DNA from: Pseudocolwellia sp049933045
GTDB taxonomy: Bacteria; Pseudomonadota; Gammaproteobacteria; Enterobacterales; Alteromonadaceae
Length of the DNA: 64,000 nt
NCBI RefSeq assembly: GCF_049933045.1
Contig: NZ_CP187926.1
Span: forward strand, 1,302,001-1,366,000
Reading direction: 5' to 3'
Shown here: positions 53,682 through 62,044 of the stretch, piece by piece
Layout: each line of letters opens with the position of its first letter
How positions within the stretch are numbered: position 1 is the stretch's first letter
Translations under genes and position numbers: made by a program
Notes under the pieces: model-generated
What the model saw: the letters and a program-made list of their open reading frames with translations, nothing else
Told to the model about the DNA's origin: nothing
The model's database searches: none

Positions 53682-56288
53682 ATGTCAGCGATGACCTTAA
53701 ATAAACTAGTGGAAAAGCTAACACCTGAATGCCGCCAAGCTTTAGAAAAAGGTGCGGCAATATGTCACAGCCGTAGCCAGTTTACAGTTGAAATGGAACA
53801 TTGGTTATTAGCTTTATTAGAAAAAGAATTAGGCGATATGTTGTTAATAATGGCTAGCTTTTCAATAGACAAAGAAAAGTTAATCGCTGAATTAAATCAA
53901 GGATTAGAAACTTTAAAAACAGGTCACAGTGCTGCGCCTAGTTTATCTCCTCATATCGTGACTTTATTACGTCAAACTTGGCTTAATACAAGTATTGAGT
54001 TTAATGATACTAAAATTCGTTCTGCTTATATTCTTTACACATTACTTAATGATGAATCACTAAGTAACTTAATTTCTCGTTCTGCAAAGCAATTACTTAA
54101 AATTGATTCTGCTCAATTACTGCATGCTTGGCCACAACTTGCTAGTCAATCAAAAGAACAGGCGATGACTCAAGTAAGTAGCGATCAAGATGTTCCGAAT
54201 ACTAAAATGAGTAAAACGCCAAGTTTAGATCAGTTTACTCAAGACTTAACTTTACAAGCAGAAAAAGGAAAAATCGATCCGATTTTAGGACGAGATAATG
54301 AAATTCGTCAAATGATCGATATTCTTACAAGACGCAGACAAAACAATCCTATTTTAACGGGTGAAGCAGGTGTAGGTAAAACTGCTGTTGTTGAAGGCTT
54401 AGCCCTTAAAATATCTCAAAAAGATGTACCGTCAGCATTAACTAATGTTCGAATTCATGTACTTGATCTTGCTTTATTACAAGCGGGTGCCGGTATGAAA
54501 GGTGAATTCGAAAATAGATTGAAATCTTTAATCGCTGAAGTTAAAAATGCGCCACAGCCAGTTATTCTATTTATTGATGAAGCTCATACAATGATAGGTA
54601 GTGGAGGGCAAGCAGGGCAAAATGATGCAGCTAACTTATTAAAACCAGCATTAGCACGTGGTGAATTACGAACTATTGCTGCAACAACTTGGGCTGAATA
54701 TAAAAAATTCTTTGAAAAAGATGCAGCTTTAAGCCGTCGTTTCCAAGTAGTTAAAATTGAAGAACCTAGCGAAGAACAAGCTGTTGTAATGATGAGAGGT
54801 TTACTTCCTGTGATGGAAAGTCATCATAAAATTGTTATTTCAGATCAAGCATTATGTTCAGCTGTAGGTTTATCTAACCGCTATATTACCGGCAGACAAT
54901 TACCAGATAAAGCGGTTAGCTTACTTGATACTGCTTGTGCACGTGTGGCTATGAGCCAAGCGTCTACTCCTGGTAGTGTTGAATTATTACAACGTAAAGA
55001 ACAACAAATACAAACACAAATTAACTTATTGCTACGTGAAGAAAAAACAGGTGCAAATCATAAAGCCTTAATTAAAACACTTAAAGATGAGTTGTTATTA
55101 ACGCAAAAAAATCTTGCCCCATTAACTGAGCAATGGGAAAAAGAAATAGAATTAGTTAAAGAAGTTTCTGAATTAGTTTCTCAACTACAAGCAGAAAAAG
55201 TTGAAGATAAAAAGGCGAAGTTACAACAATTAAAGTCGCTAAAACTAGAGTTAAGTAAAAATAAAAATCCAATGGTTCATTGGCAAGTTGATGAACAGCT
55301 TGTAGCTGAAGTTATTTCTGATTGGACCGGCATTCCTGTAGGGAAAATGCAGAATGATGAAATCAAAATGGTTTTAAATTTAAAAGAAACCATGGAGAAA
55401 AGAGTTGTTGGGCAACCACACGCATTAGACACTATAGCTAAAACTGTACAAACATCGCGTGCTCAGCTTGGTGATGAAACTAGACCTATCGGTGTGTTTT
55501 TACTTGCAGGACCAAGTGGTGTTGGTAAAACCGAAACAGCTTTAACGCTTGCTGAACAGGTATATGGTAGTGAAGAAAATGTGACTACTATTAATATGTC
55601 TGAATTTAAAGAAGAGCATAAAGTTTCATTATTACTAGGTTCACCTCCAGGTTACGTAGGATATGGTGAAGGCGGGGTGCTTACAGAAGCCGTTCGTCGT
55701 AAACCTTATAGCGTTATTTTATTAGATGAGATGGAAAAAGCTCATCCAGGTGTACAAGATATTTTTTACCAAGTTTTTGATAAAGGTACTATCAAAGATG
55801 GGGAAGGTAGAGATATTGACTTTAAAAATACCATTATCATTATGACATCAAATGTGGGTACAGATACCACAATGGAACTTTTTGAAGATGAAGAAACAAC
55901 ACCTTCTATTTCTGGTTTACGTAAAGCATTACAAGACGATTTATTAACATGTTTTAAACCTGCATTCTTAGGTCGAATTAATGTTGTTCCTTATATTCCT
56001 CTATCTAAAGAAACGCTCAATGATATTACCAAGTTACAACTTGCTAGAATCAGTGTTCGATTAGAAAATCATTATCAAGCATCGTTCAATTACAGTGATG
56101 ATGTTCTTCATAAAATAGTTTCTATGTGTACAGATGCAGGTTCAGGAGCTCGTAATATTCATAACATTTTGCAGAACAGTATGCTTCCTGATTTATCAGT
56201 TAAGTTACTTAATAAAATGGTTTCAGAGAAAAAACCTAAGAAAATATCAGTTAACGTAAAAGATGAAGAATTTACTTATACGGTTTAA
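53682..56288 (+). CDS. clpV: T6SS sheath-disassembly ATPase ClpV (TssH)
   Basis: This AAA+ unfoldase recycles contracted sheath. It is 868 residues: an N-terminal Clp_N domain (about 10-150), AAA1 with Walker A GEAGVGKTAVVEG near 226 and Walker B VILFIDEAHTMIG, a middle coiled domain (about 430-520), and AAA2 with Walker A GPSGVGKTETAL near 610 and SVILLDEMEKAHPGVQD. SPPGYVGYGEGG is typical of the Clp family. The N-terminal first helix is extended, as in ClpV rather than ClpB. Confidence 0.97.
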   Translation: MSAMTLNKLVEKLTPECRQALEKGAAICHSRSQFTVEMEHWLLALLEKELGDMLLIMASFSIDKEKLIAELNQGLETLKTGHSAAPSLSPHIVTLLRQTWLNTSIEFNDTKIRSAYILYTLLNDESLSNLISRSAKQLLKIDSAQLLHAWPQLASQSKEQAMTQVSSDQDVPNTKMSKTPSLDQFTQDLTLQAEKGKIDPILGRDNEIRQMIDILTRRRQNNPILTGEAGVGKTAVVEGLALKISQKDVPSALTNVRIHVLDLALLQAGAGMKGEFENRLKSLIAEVKNAPQPVILFIDEAHTMIGSGGQAGQNDAANLLKPALARGELRTIAATTWAEYKKFFEKDAALSRRFQVVKIEEPSEEQAVVMMRGLLPVMESHHKIVISDQALCSAVGLSNRYITGRQLPDKAVSLLDTACARVAMSQASTPGSVELLQRKEQQIQTQINLLLREEKTGANHKALIKTLKDELLLTQKNLAPLTEQWEKEIELVKEVSELVSQLQAEKVEDKKAKLQQLKSLKLELSKNKNPMVHWQVDEQLVAEVISDWTGIPVGKMQNDEIKMVLNLKETMEKRVVGQPHALDTIAKTVQTSRAQLGDETRPIGVFLLAGPSGVGKTETALTLAEQVYGSEENVTTINMSEFKEEHKVSLLLGSPPGYVGYGEGGVLTEAVRRKPYSVILLDEMEKAHPGVQDIFYQVFDKGTIKDGEGRDIDFKNTIIIMTSNVGTDTTMELFEDEETTPSISGLRKALQDDLLTCFKPAFLGRINVVPYIPLSKETLNDITKLQLARISVRLENHYQASFNYSDDVLHKIVSMCTDAGSGARNIHNILQNSMLPDLSVKLLNKMVSEKKPKKISVNVKDEEFTYTV

Positions 56289-56296
56289 TTATGTGT

Positions 56297-56326
56297 ACCG
56301 TTTTTGTTATTAAAAACGGTGCTTTA
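56297..56326 (+). terminator. Probable terminator after clpV
   Basis: A perfect 9-bp stem ACCGTTTTT/AAAAACGGT with a GTTATT loop lies 9 bases past the clpV stop. The downstream T-run is weak (GCTTTATTAC), so termination may be partial. Confidence 0.6.
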
Positions 56327-56706
56327 TTACATAGTTTATTGTACATAATCAGAACTAAAATCAGATGTTTTTTCTTAAAATATTTGATTTTAATAAATTT
56401 TTTATTGTCGTATATATGGCAATGTTTTTTGTATGCAAAATACATAAAGATACACTGCTAAGTTGTTGTATTGTAAGGTAAAAAATTAACGATATAGAGC
56501 TTGAAGTTGCTTTTTTTTTAGTATATTCTGTTGTCGTTAAATTATGGTTATGTAGTATTTTTTAAATTTGTTTTTCTAATAATTGATTTAAAAAATAAAA
56601 CGGAAATTTCTTACTACGTAAGAACTATTAAGTTTTAGATATTTATTTAAAACTTAATCTAGCCTATCCACTAATGGATAAAACTTAAGCAAAAGGAGCA
56701 CTAACA
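56327..56706 (+). promoter_or_regulatory. Upstream region of hcp
   Basis: This 380-base AT-rich gap holds no gene. A weak sigma-70-like pair, TTGAAG at 56501-56506 and TATATT at 56522-56527, has a short 15-base spacer. A clear sigma-54 box (GG-N10-GC) was looked for and not found. A strong AAAAGGAG lies just before the hcp start, in keeping with high hcp expression. A separate hcp promoter is inferred from the flanking terminators. Confidence 0.4.
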
Positions 56707-57186
56707 ATGCAAGCAAATACGTATTTGGATTATGAAGGAATAAAAGGCGAAACTACAGCTGAAGGCTACAAGGATAAAATCACAGTTCTTTCTGTTGATT
56801 GGAATATAAGCCGTGAGCTTAGCTCTTTTACTGGTACAGCTCAAGATCGTGAAGCAAGCGCTACACGTCTTGGTGATGTAACTATTACTAAACTTCAAGA
56901 TAATGCATCAACTTATTTATTTGAAGAAGCAACAATCGGTAAAGGTAAAAAGGCAATTTTCTATATCACTAAACAAGGTGATAAAATTGAAGAAATTATG
57001 TCTATTGAACTTACTGATGCAATGATTTCTAGCTATAGCGTTTCAATTCAAGGCGACCGCCCTGTAGAAACTATCACTATTAGCTACACTGAAATGATGA
57101 TGGCTGTTACGCCAACTGATGATAAAAACAACGTTACTGCAGCGCTTCGTTACGGCTACAGTGGTGTTAAAGGTCAACAAATGTAA
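56707..57186 (+). CDS. hcp: T6SS tube protein Hcp
   Basis: Hcp hexamers stack into the inner tube and can carry effectors. The 159-residue protein has the family fold with TYLDYEGIKGETTAEGYKDK, ITVLSVDWNISRELSSFTG, then DVTITKLQDNASTYLFEEA and the C-terminal VETITISYTEMMMAVTPTD. AAAAGGAG precedes the ATG. It is separated from clpV by a 418-base gap and followed by a strong terminator, so it is likely expressed as a short abundant transcript. Confidence 0.97.
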   Translation: MQANTYLDYEGIKGETTAEGYKDKITVLSVDWNISRELSSFTGTAQDREASATRLGDVTITKLQDNASTYLFEEATIGKGKKAIFYITKQGDKIEEIMSIELTDAMISSYSVSIQGDRPVETITISYTEMMMAVTPTDDKNNVTAALRYGYSGVKGQQM

Positions 57187-57203
57187 TTTGTTTTTGATCT
57201 AGG

Positions 57204-57236
57204 ACCTTAAGGGATTAATCCCTTAAGGTTTTTTTG
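57204..57236 (+). terminator. Rho-independent terminator after hcp
   Basis: A perfect 10-bp stem ACCTTAAGGG/CCCTTAAGGT with an ATTAAT loop is followed by seven Ts starting at the stem end. It lies 18 bases past the hcp stop and 20 bases before vgrG. It should limit vgrG expression to readthrough. Confidence 0.93.
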
Positions 57237-57256
57237 TATATACATCGGGGCAAGGA

Positions 57257-59161
57257 ATGCAAAAGGCTACTCAGAAAAACAATATTATAAGTATCGAAAC
57301 GCCATTAGGTAAAGATACGTTATATTTAACACACCTCAGTGGTACTGAAGCTATATCACAACTTTATTCATTTACTGTTTCTATGTTTACAGTAGGTACT
57401 AAAATAGCATTGGATGCTTTAGTAGGGAAAAAAGTATGTGTGTCTCTTAGAAATGCAGAAAGTAATGGAGCTATACGTTATTTTCATGGTGTAGTAAGTC
57501 ATTTAGAATCTGCAGGCATGAGAACTGCTTCGTCAGATGAAAAAGAAAACTACATAGATTACCAAGCGGTGATCGTTCCTACCGCTGCTTTTATGAAAAA
57601 AAGAAGCAACTGTCGAATTTTTCAAAATTTATCAATTATCGATATTGTTGCAGACTTATTTGGGCAACACAGCGTAGCATTTAAAGATCAAACCACTAAA
57701 ACTTATCCTAAATACGAATACTGCGTTCAATACCAAGAATCAGATTTAGATTTTGTTGCAAGATTATTGCAGCAAGAAGGCATTTTTTACTTTTTCGAAC
57801 ATACAAGTTCAGCACATACTTTAGTTATGGCTGATGACATTACCGTATATAAAAAATGTGCAGAAGATAAAGTCCGTTGCTTCTCAGGCCATTTAACAAA
57901 ATCACACATTGCTCATTGGCAGGGTGGTTTATCAATGGTTAGCGGTGGATACGAACAAAAAGGTTATGACTTCGAACAACCGACTCTTTATCCAAAGGGC
58001 AGTAAAAATACATCAAGTTTACCCGCACAAGGCAGCCTAGAAGTATTTGACTATTTAGGTGAGTCTGAATTTAATAAACGCGCACAACCTTTTGCTATCA
58101 ATCAGCTTGAAGCTATTCAAAAAGATATGCATAAATGCTCAGGACAGGGCGATTGTCGTAGTTTCTCTACAGGTAAATTTTTTACATTTGAAGATCATGA
58201 AGACAGTACCTACAAAGGTAAAAGTTTCTTAATTACCGCAATTAGAACTTCAGCGAGTCAACCTAATCAATCGGGTGCTAATCAAAGCGCTAGTAATGCT
58301 GTTTATAAAAATGACTTTGAATGTGTACCTAAAGATACGCCTTATCGACCAACAGTTAAAATTAATAAACCGCTTATCAGTGGCGTTCAAACGGCTGTTG
58401 TTACAGGTGATCCTGGTGATGAGCAACATATAGATAAATATGGTCGAGTAAAAGTACAATTCCACTGGGATCGTGAAGGCGAATTTAATGGTAAAAGTTC
58501 ATGCTGGATTAGAGTTGCACAAAACTGGGCTGGTAATAAATGGGGAGCATTCTTTTTTCCTCGTGTGGGTCAAGAAGTACTTGTTGAGTTTATCAATGGA
58601 GATCCCGACCAACCTATTATCAGCGGTGCAGTTTACAACGCTGACTTAATGCCTCCTTATGCTTTACCGGCTAAAAAAACTCAAAGTGGTATTAAAACAC
58701 ACAGTACCAAAAATGGTGGTGCAGATAATTTTAATGAAGTTCGTTTTGAAGATGACATCGGTAAAGAACTATTATTTTTCCAAGCAGAAAAAGATCATGA
58801 ACTTAAAATAAAGAATGATCAGAAAGATACTATCGGAAACGATCGCCTCACCGAAATAGTTAACAATAATACCCTTAAAATTGGTAATGACCGATTAACG
58901 GATATTAAAAATAATAATACACTTAAAATCGGAAACAATCGTAGCAGTGATATTGGCAATAACGATACATTAAAAGTGGGTAAAACACTCAATATTGAAG
59001 CGGGCAGCGAAATTGTTATTAAAACAGGTGGTGCTTCCATAAAAATGAGCAGTAATGGTTCAATTAGCATTGAAGGCACAAATATCTCTGTTAAAGGAAC
59101 TAATGTTAAAGTTAATGGCACAAGCATCGCCCTAAAAGCTGCTCAAATTAAGCTGAATTAA
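57257..59161 (+). CDS. vgrG: T6SS spike protein VgrG (TssI)
   Basis: VgrG trimers cap the Hcp tube and carry PAAR/effectors. The gp27-like N-terminal half has LYLTHLSGTEAISQLYSF, YCVQYQESDLDFVARLLQQE and GIFYFFEH. The gp5 OB-fold has HIDKYGRVKVQFHWDREGE and WIRVAQNWAGNKWGAFFFPR, then VGQEVLVEFINGDPDQPIIS. The C-terminal beta-helix needle contains three 16-residue repeats at 526-573 and short TLNIEAG/SISIEG turns. It has no extra C-terminal effector domain, so cargo is probably supplied by the PAAR-Rhs genes downstream. Confidence 0.97.
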   Translation: MQKATQKNNIISIETPLGKDTLYLTHLSGTEAISQLYSFTVSMFTVGTKIALDALVGKKVCVSLRNAESNGAIRYFHGVVSHLESAGMRTASSDEKENYIDYQAVIVPTAAFMKKRSNCRIFQNLSIIDIVADLFGQHSVAFKDQTTKTYPKYEYCVQYQESDLDFVARLLQQEGIFYFFEHTSSAHTLVMADDITVYKKCAEDKVRCFSGHLTKSHIAHWQGGLSMVSGGYEQKGYDFEQPTLYPKGSKNTSSLPAQGSLEVFDYLGESEFNKRAQPFAINQLEAIQKDMHKCSGQGDCRSFSTGKFFTFEDHEDSTYKGKSFLITAIRTSASQPNQSGANQSASNAVYKNDFECVPKDTPYRPTVKINKPLISGVQTAVVTGDPGDEQHIDKYGRVKVQFHWDREGEFNGKSSCWIRVAQNWAGNKWGAFFFPRVGQEVLVEFINGDPDQPIISGAVYNADLMPPYALPAKKTQSGIKTHSTKNGGADNFNEVRFEDDIGKELLFFQAEKDHELKIKNDQKDTIGNDRLTEIVNNNTLKIGNDRLTDIKNNNTLKIGNNRSSDIGNNDTLKVGKTLNIEAGSEIVIKTGGASIKMSSNGSISIEGTNISVKGTNVKVNGTSIALKAAQIKLN

Positions 59162-59162
59162 T

Positions 59163-59519
59163 ATGTTTAATTTCTCCTACCCAGATGTAGGTCGGTTAGA
59201 CCGATTGTGCAAAGGGCATTATGTTTTGTGCCAATTCGGATATCCGCATTTGGTGTGTAAACCAGAAGACAAGCCACAAGATCCTTTGCTTGCTCCGCCT
59301 TTAGCACATTTTGTTAGTAGTGAGAGCTATGGTGAACAGTTTCTACAAAGTTTGCATCAATGGAAAAATGTGTCGGATATTGTAAATAAGATTTTTTGTT
59401 ATTACGTTAATGACGATTATCAACAAGGTAATCAACATAGCGCTGAAATAATAAATACATTAGCAACAGCATTACAACAAGGAAAGTTAGCCATTATCCC
59501 ATTAGATAATGAAGACTAA
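59163..59519 (+). CDS. Unknown small protein between VgrG and PAAR
   Basis: I do not recognise this 118-residue protein. It starts one base after the vgrG stop and shares its direction, so it is almost certainly co-translated. It has an N-terminal region rich in Cys, Tyr and His (GHYVLCQFGYPHLVC), a helical middle and a C-terminal LATALQQGKLAIIPLDNED. There is no signal peptide or membrane helix. The position suggests a cargo adaptor or a structural part of the effector set; this is inference from location only. Confidence 0.8.
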   Translation: MFNFSYPDVGRLDRLCKGHYVLCQFGYPHLVCKPEDKPQDPLLAPPLAHFVSSESYGEQFLQSLHQWKNVSDIVNKIFCYYVNDDYQQGNQHSAEIINTLATALQQGKLAIIPLDNED

Positions 59520-59541
59520 CTCAATAAATTAAGGAATATTT

Positions 59542-59832
59542 ATGGGAATGCCAGCAGCAACAATAACGCATATGCACTTATGTCCTAAGGTTAATCCTGG
59601 GGGAGTTCCTCATGTTGGAGGACCAATCATTATGGGTTCCCCTAATGTACTTATTGGTTGTTTACCTGCAGCAAGAAAAGGTGACAAGTTAATTTGTGTT
59701 GGACCACCTGATACGATTGATTCAGGATCAAGTTCAGTTAAAATTAATGGTAAACCAGCAGCCAGATTTGGTGATGGAACCGCTCATGGCGGTAAAATAA
59801 TTGTAGGTAATCCAACCGTTTTAATTGGTTAA
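59542..59832 (+). CDS. PAAR-domain spike tip protein
   Basis: PAAR proteins form the pointed tip on VgrG. This 96-residue free-standing PAAR has MGMPAATITHMHLCP, the GSPNVLIGCLPAARKGDKLI region carrying the PAAR-type AAR motif, and a second half with VKINGKPAARFGDGTAHGG and VGNPTVLIG. The metal-ligand His and Cys residues are visible (HMHLC, CVG, H in TAHGG). AAGGAAT precedes the ATG. The nearby Rhs protein lacks an obvious PAAR, so the two probably associate. Confidence 0.95.
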   Translation: MGMPAATITHMHLCPKVNPGGVPHVGGPIIMGSPNVLIGCLPAARKGDKLICVGPPDTIDSGSSSVKINGKPAARFGDGTAHGGKIIVGNPTVLIG

Positions 59833-59840
59833 TTAGTTTT

Positions 59841-60992
59841 ATGCTACAACTTATAAAAACTAATTATCATGAGCCTGATATTAAAAGGGACAGTAAAGCT
59901 GAACAGTTCAAAGAACTATTAGCACAACGTAGTATAATGCTGTCTACATTTTATAGTTTTAAAATGAATTTAGACGAAAATACTAAGCAGCTGTTTTTGT
60001 ATATGTCTTTACTTAGTAAACAAAAATCAACGGAAAATTGTTTATTTACTGCTACAAATGCAGTAGATCTCTTTAATTTTATTCAAAGTGAACATGGTTA
60101 TAACAATGCCGATTTGTTATGCGCACTTCAATTAAAACTGCATTTAAATAAAGAACTCCATCAACCGCTTTTTGTTTCATTAATGTCATCACAAGACCCT
60201 AGTATACAAGCACTCGCATCTCAGCTTTGTTTGTTTTTATCCACCAATTCACTACAAAATTTAGTAATATCGTTCTGCCCAAGCGAATACGAAACATTGC
60301 ATAATCAATGTTTATTAAGTTTGTATTATCATAAACACTTAGTTTCATACCTCAATTCAGAACACTTTTCTTTAAGTAAGTTATCGCCATTAAATAAATT
60401 ATATTTAAGTGTTTTAAGCAATAATAGCTTGAGTTGTCATGATGTTTTATCCCAATTTATAGCGTTAAAATATATAGATAGTCACCTTTTTGAAATATTT
60501 ATTATTTCTTTAAATGAAGCTGAAGTTACCCAAGTGATTAATAAGATGAGTGCTGAAGATGATTTAATTTCAGTTGTTATAAAAACTATGTCGTATAGCG
60601 GGTATCGCAAGTTCACACCTTTTCTTGGGCATTTTCTACAAGATCCAAAAAATACGTTACTTGCCTTCAATGGTTTAAAACTCATGTTAGGTGACAAGCT
60701 CGACCAACTCATTCCGTTAGAGATTCAATTAGAAAGTAATGAAGAACAACGAACAAAATCGTTATCTTATTATGGTGCAAAAGTGATCTCAGCTTGGAAG
60801 AACAATAACGATATTTTTGCGCCAACTCAGATGATCAATGGAATGAACATAGAGGAAGAAACAATCAATTATATTTTGCAAAATGGTAGTCAGCAACACA
60901 GGTATTTTGCCAATATTCATCATGTTATTACATCTGACCAAAGAGTGAATCATTTCAATGCACTGTTTGACAGAAAGCAGTTATTCACATGA
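59841..60992 (+). CDS. Helical-repeat protein of the VgrG-Rhs island (possible TIGR02270-like)
   Basis: A 383-residue protein made of repeated helix pairs such as LLCALQLKLHLNKELHQPLF and IQALASQLCLFLSTNSLQNL. The SGYRKFTPFLGHFLQDPKNT segment followed by LLAFNGLKLMLGD recalls the HEAT-like TIGR02270 proteins found in T6SS loci; I hold that match loosely. No signal peptide is visible. It overlaps the next gene by ATGA. Location implies a role in loading the Rhs cargo onto the spike, as an adaptor or chaperone, but that is inference. Confidence 0.7.
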   Translation: MLQLIKTNYHEPDIKRDSKAEQFKELLAQRSIMLSTFYSFKMNLDENTKQLFLYMSLLSKQKSTENCLFTATNAVDLFNFIQSEHGYNNADLLCALQLKLHLNKELHQPLFVSLMSSQDPSIQALASQLCLFLSTNSLQNLVISFCPSEYETLHNQCLLSLYYHKHLVSYLNSEHFSLSKLSPLNKLYLSVLSNNSLSCHDVLSQFIALKYIDSHLFEIFIISLNEAEVTQVINKMSAEDDLISVVIKTMSYSGYRKFTPFLGHFLQDPKNTLLAFNGLKLMLGDKLDQLIPLEIQLESNEEQRTKSLSYYGAKVISAWKNNNDIFAPTQMINGMNIEEETINYILQNGSQQHRYFANIHHVITSDQRVNHFNALFDRKQLFT

Positions 60993-62038
60993 TAGTAGCC
61001 ATTGAAAATATGCAGCTTTTTATTGGCGCTAATAACGACAATGAACAAGCACTTAATTTGTCATTAATATCAAATGAAAGCACTTTTTATCAACTTGATG
61101 ACGGTCAACATGTACTAGCGTCATTTTGTCAGTTAGAACAAAACGAACAAAACAATAATAAAACAGACCGAAGTATTAATTTAATTAAGCAGGTATTAAC
61201 AAAACTGTCTCAAGAAGAGCAAAAGGGGTTGTCGGACCTTCCCGTATTTTTATTATTACCAGCGTTTGAAAAAAATGAGCATAATGAATCGTCAGAAGAT
61301 TTCGATCGTTTTATACATGCTCTTAATAAAGAATTACCACAGTTATTTAATCATACATTAAGCCAATGTTTTCCTTTTGGCAGGGCGGCATTTTCAATTG
61401 CGTTAAAGTCAGCAATGAGCCTTTTTTCCAACAACACAACCAGTAACATTGTATTTCTTGCTGTAGATAGTTTGTATGATAATATAGATATCCTTGCTCA
61501 GAATGATAAATTAATATCAAATAATACAATGGGTTGCGTGGTTCCTTCAGAAGGGGCAGTTATCTGCAATATTGTACCAAGCACTCAGGGTTTATGTATT
61601 AATACCTGCTTGCAAAGTATTGTGCCAGCAAAGCAATCTGAACAGGGTATTAGAGACTTATTTTCTCAGGGCTCTGCTTATTTAGCCCAACAAGCGATTA
61701 ACGAAGAAAGTTCTCAAGAAATAAGCAGTAAACAAGAAATAAAGACAAATAGTAAATTAAATATAACTTCTTTGTACTTGCCGGGTAATGGTGGCGAAGA
61801 ACAGCAATCATGGTTAGAAGCTTATTTTTATTTAGCTGATAATATTACAAGCGATACAAAAATTTACCAAAATACTCTCTATACAGGTGAGTTAGGTAGC
61901 GTTACAGGCTTATATAATTTTTTACATATTTATAATGGTTACCAAAGTAAATGGTTGGCAGGAATTAGTGGTCAGCTAGAAGTGTCGGATGCACTTTATC
62001 AAGGATTTACGCTCTACTCATGGACAGGGAAGGCTTAG
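60989..62038 (+). CDS. Degenerate thiolase-fold (ketoacyl-synthase-like) T6SS accessory protein
   Basis: A 349-residue protein with the layout of beta-ketoacyl synthases but not their active site. CFPFGRAAFSIALKSAMSLF resembles the nucleophile helix, VPSEGAVICNIVP matches the GEGA strand, and LPGNGGEEQQSWLEA stands where HGTGT..D..E is expected. GELGSVTGLYNFL corresponds to the GH-x-x-GA-x-G loop. In both last motifs the catalytic histidine is replaced (Pro, Glu), so catalysis is unlikely. Similar proteins occur next to PAAR/Rhs genes in other T6SS islands. It overlaps the helical-repeat gene and lies 6 bases before rhs. Confidence 0.7.
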   Translation: MIVAIENMQLFIGANNDNEQALNLSLISNESTFYQLDDGQHVLASFCQLEQNEQNNNKTDRSINLIKQVLTKLSQEEQKGLSDLPVFLLLPAFEKNEHNESSEDFDRFIHALNKELPQLFNHTLSQCFPFGRAAFSIALKSAMSLFSNNTTSNIVFLAVDSLYDNIDILAQNDKLISNNTMGCVVPSEGAVICNIVPSTQGLCINTCLQSIVPAKQSEQGIRDLFSQGSAYLAQQAINEESSQEISSKQEIKTNSKLNITSLYLPGNGGEEQQSWLEAYFYLADNITSDTKIYQNTLYTGELGSVTGLYNFLHIYNGYQSKWLAGISGQLEVSDALYQGFTLYSWTGKA

Positions 62039-62044
62039 TTAAGT

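Noticed and set aside
56327..56706. Sigma-54 promoter upstream of hcp
   Set aside because: TGGCAATG at about 56419 looked promising, but no GC follows at the required 10-base spacing.
60989..62038. Active fatty-acid or polyketide ketosynthase
   Set aside because: Both positions expected for the catalytic histidines are substituted and the gene lies in a T6SS effector island with no other lipid genes.
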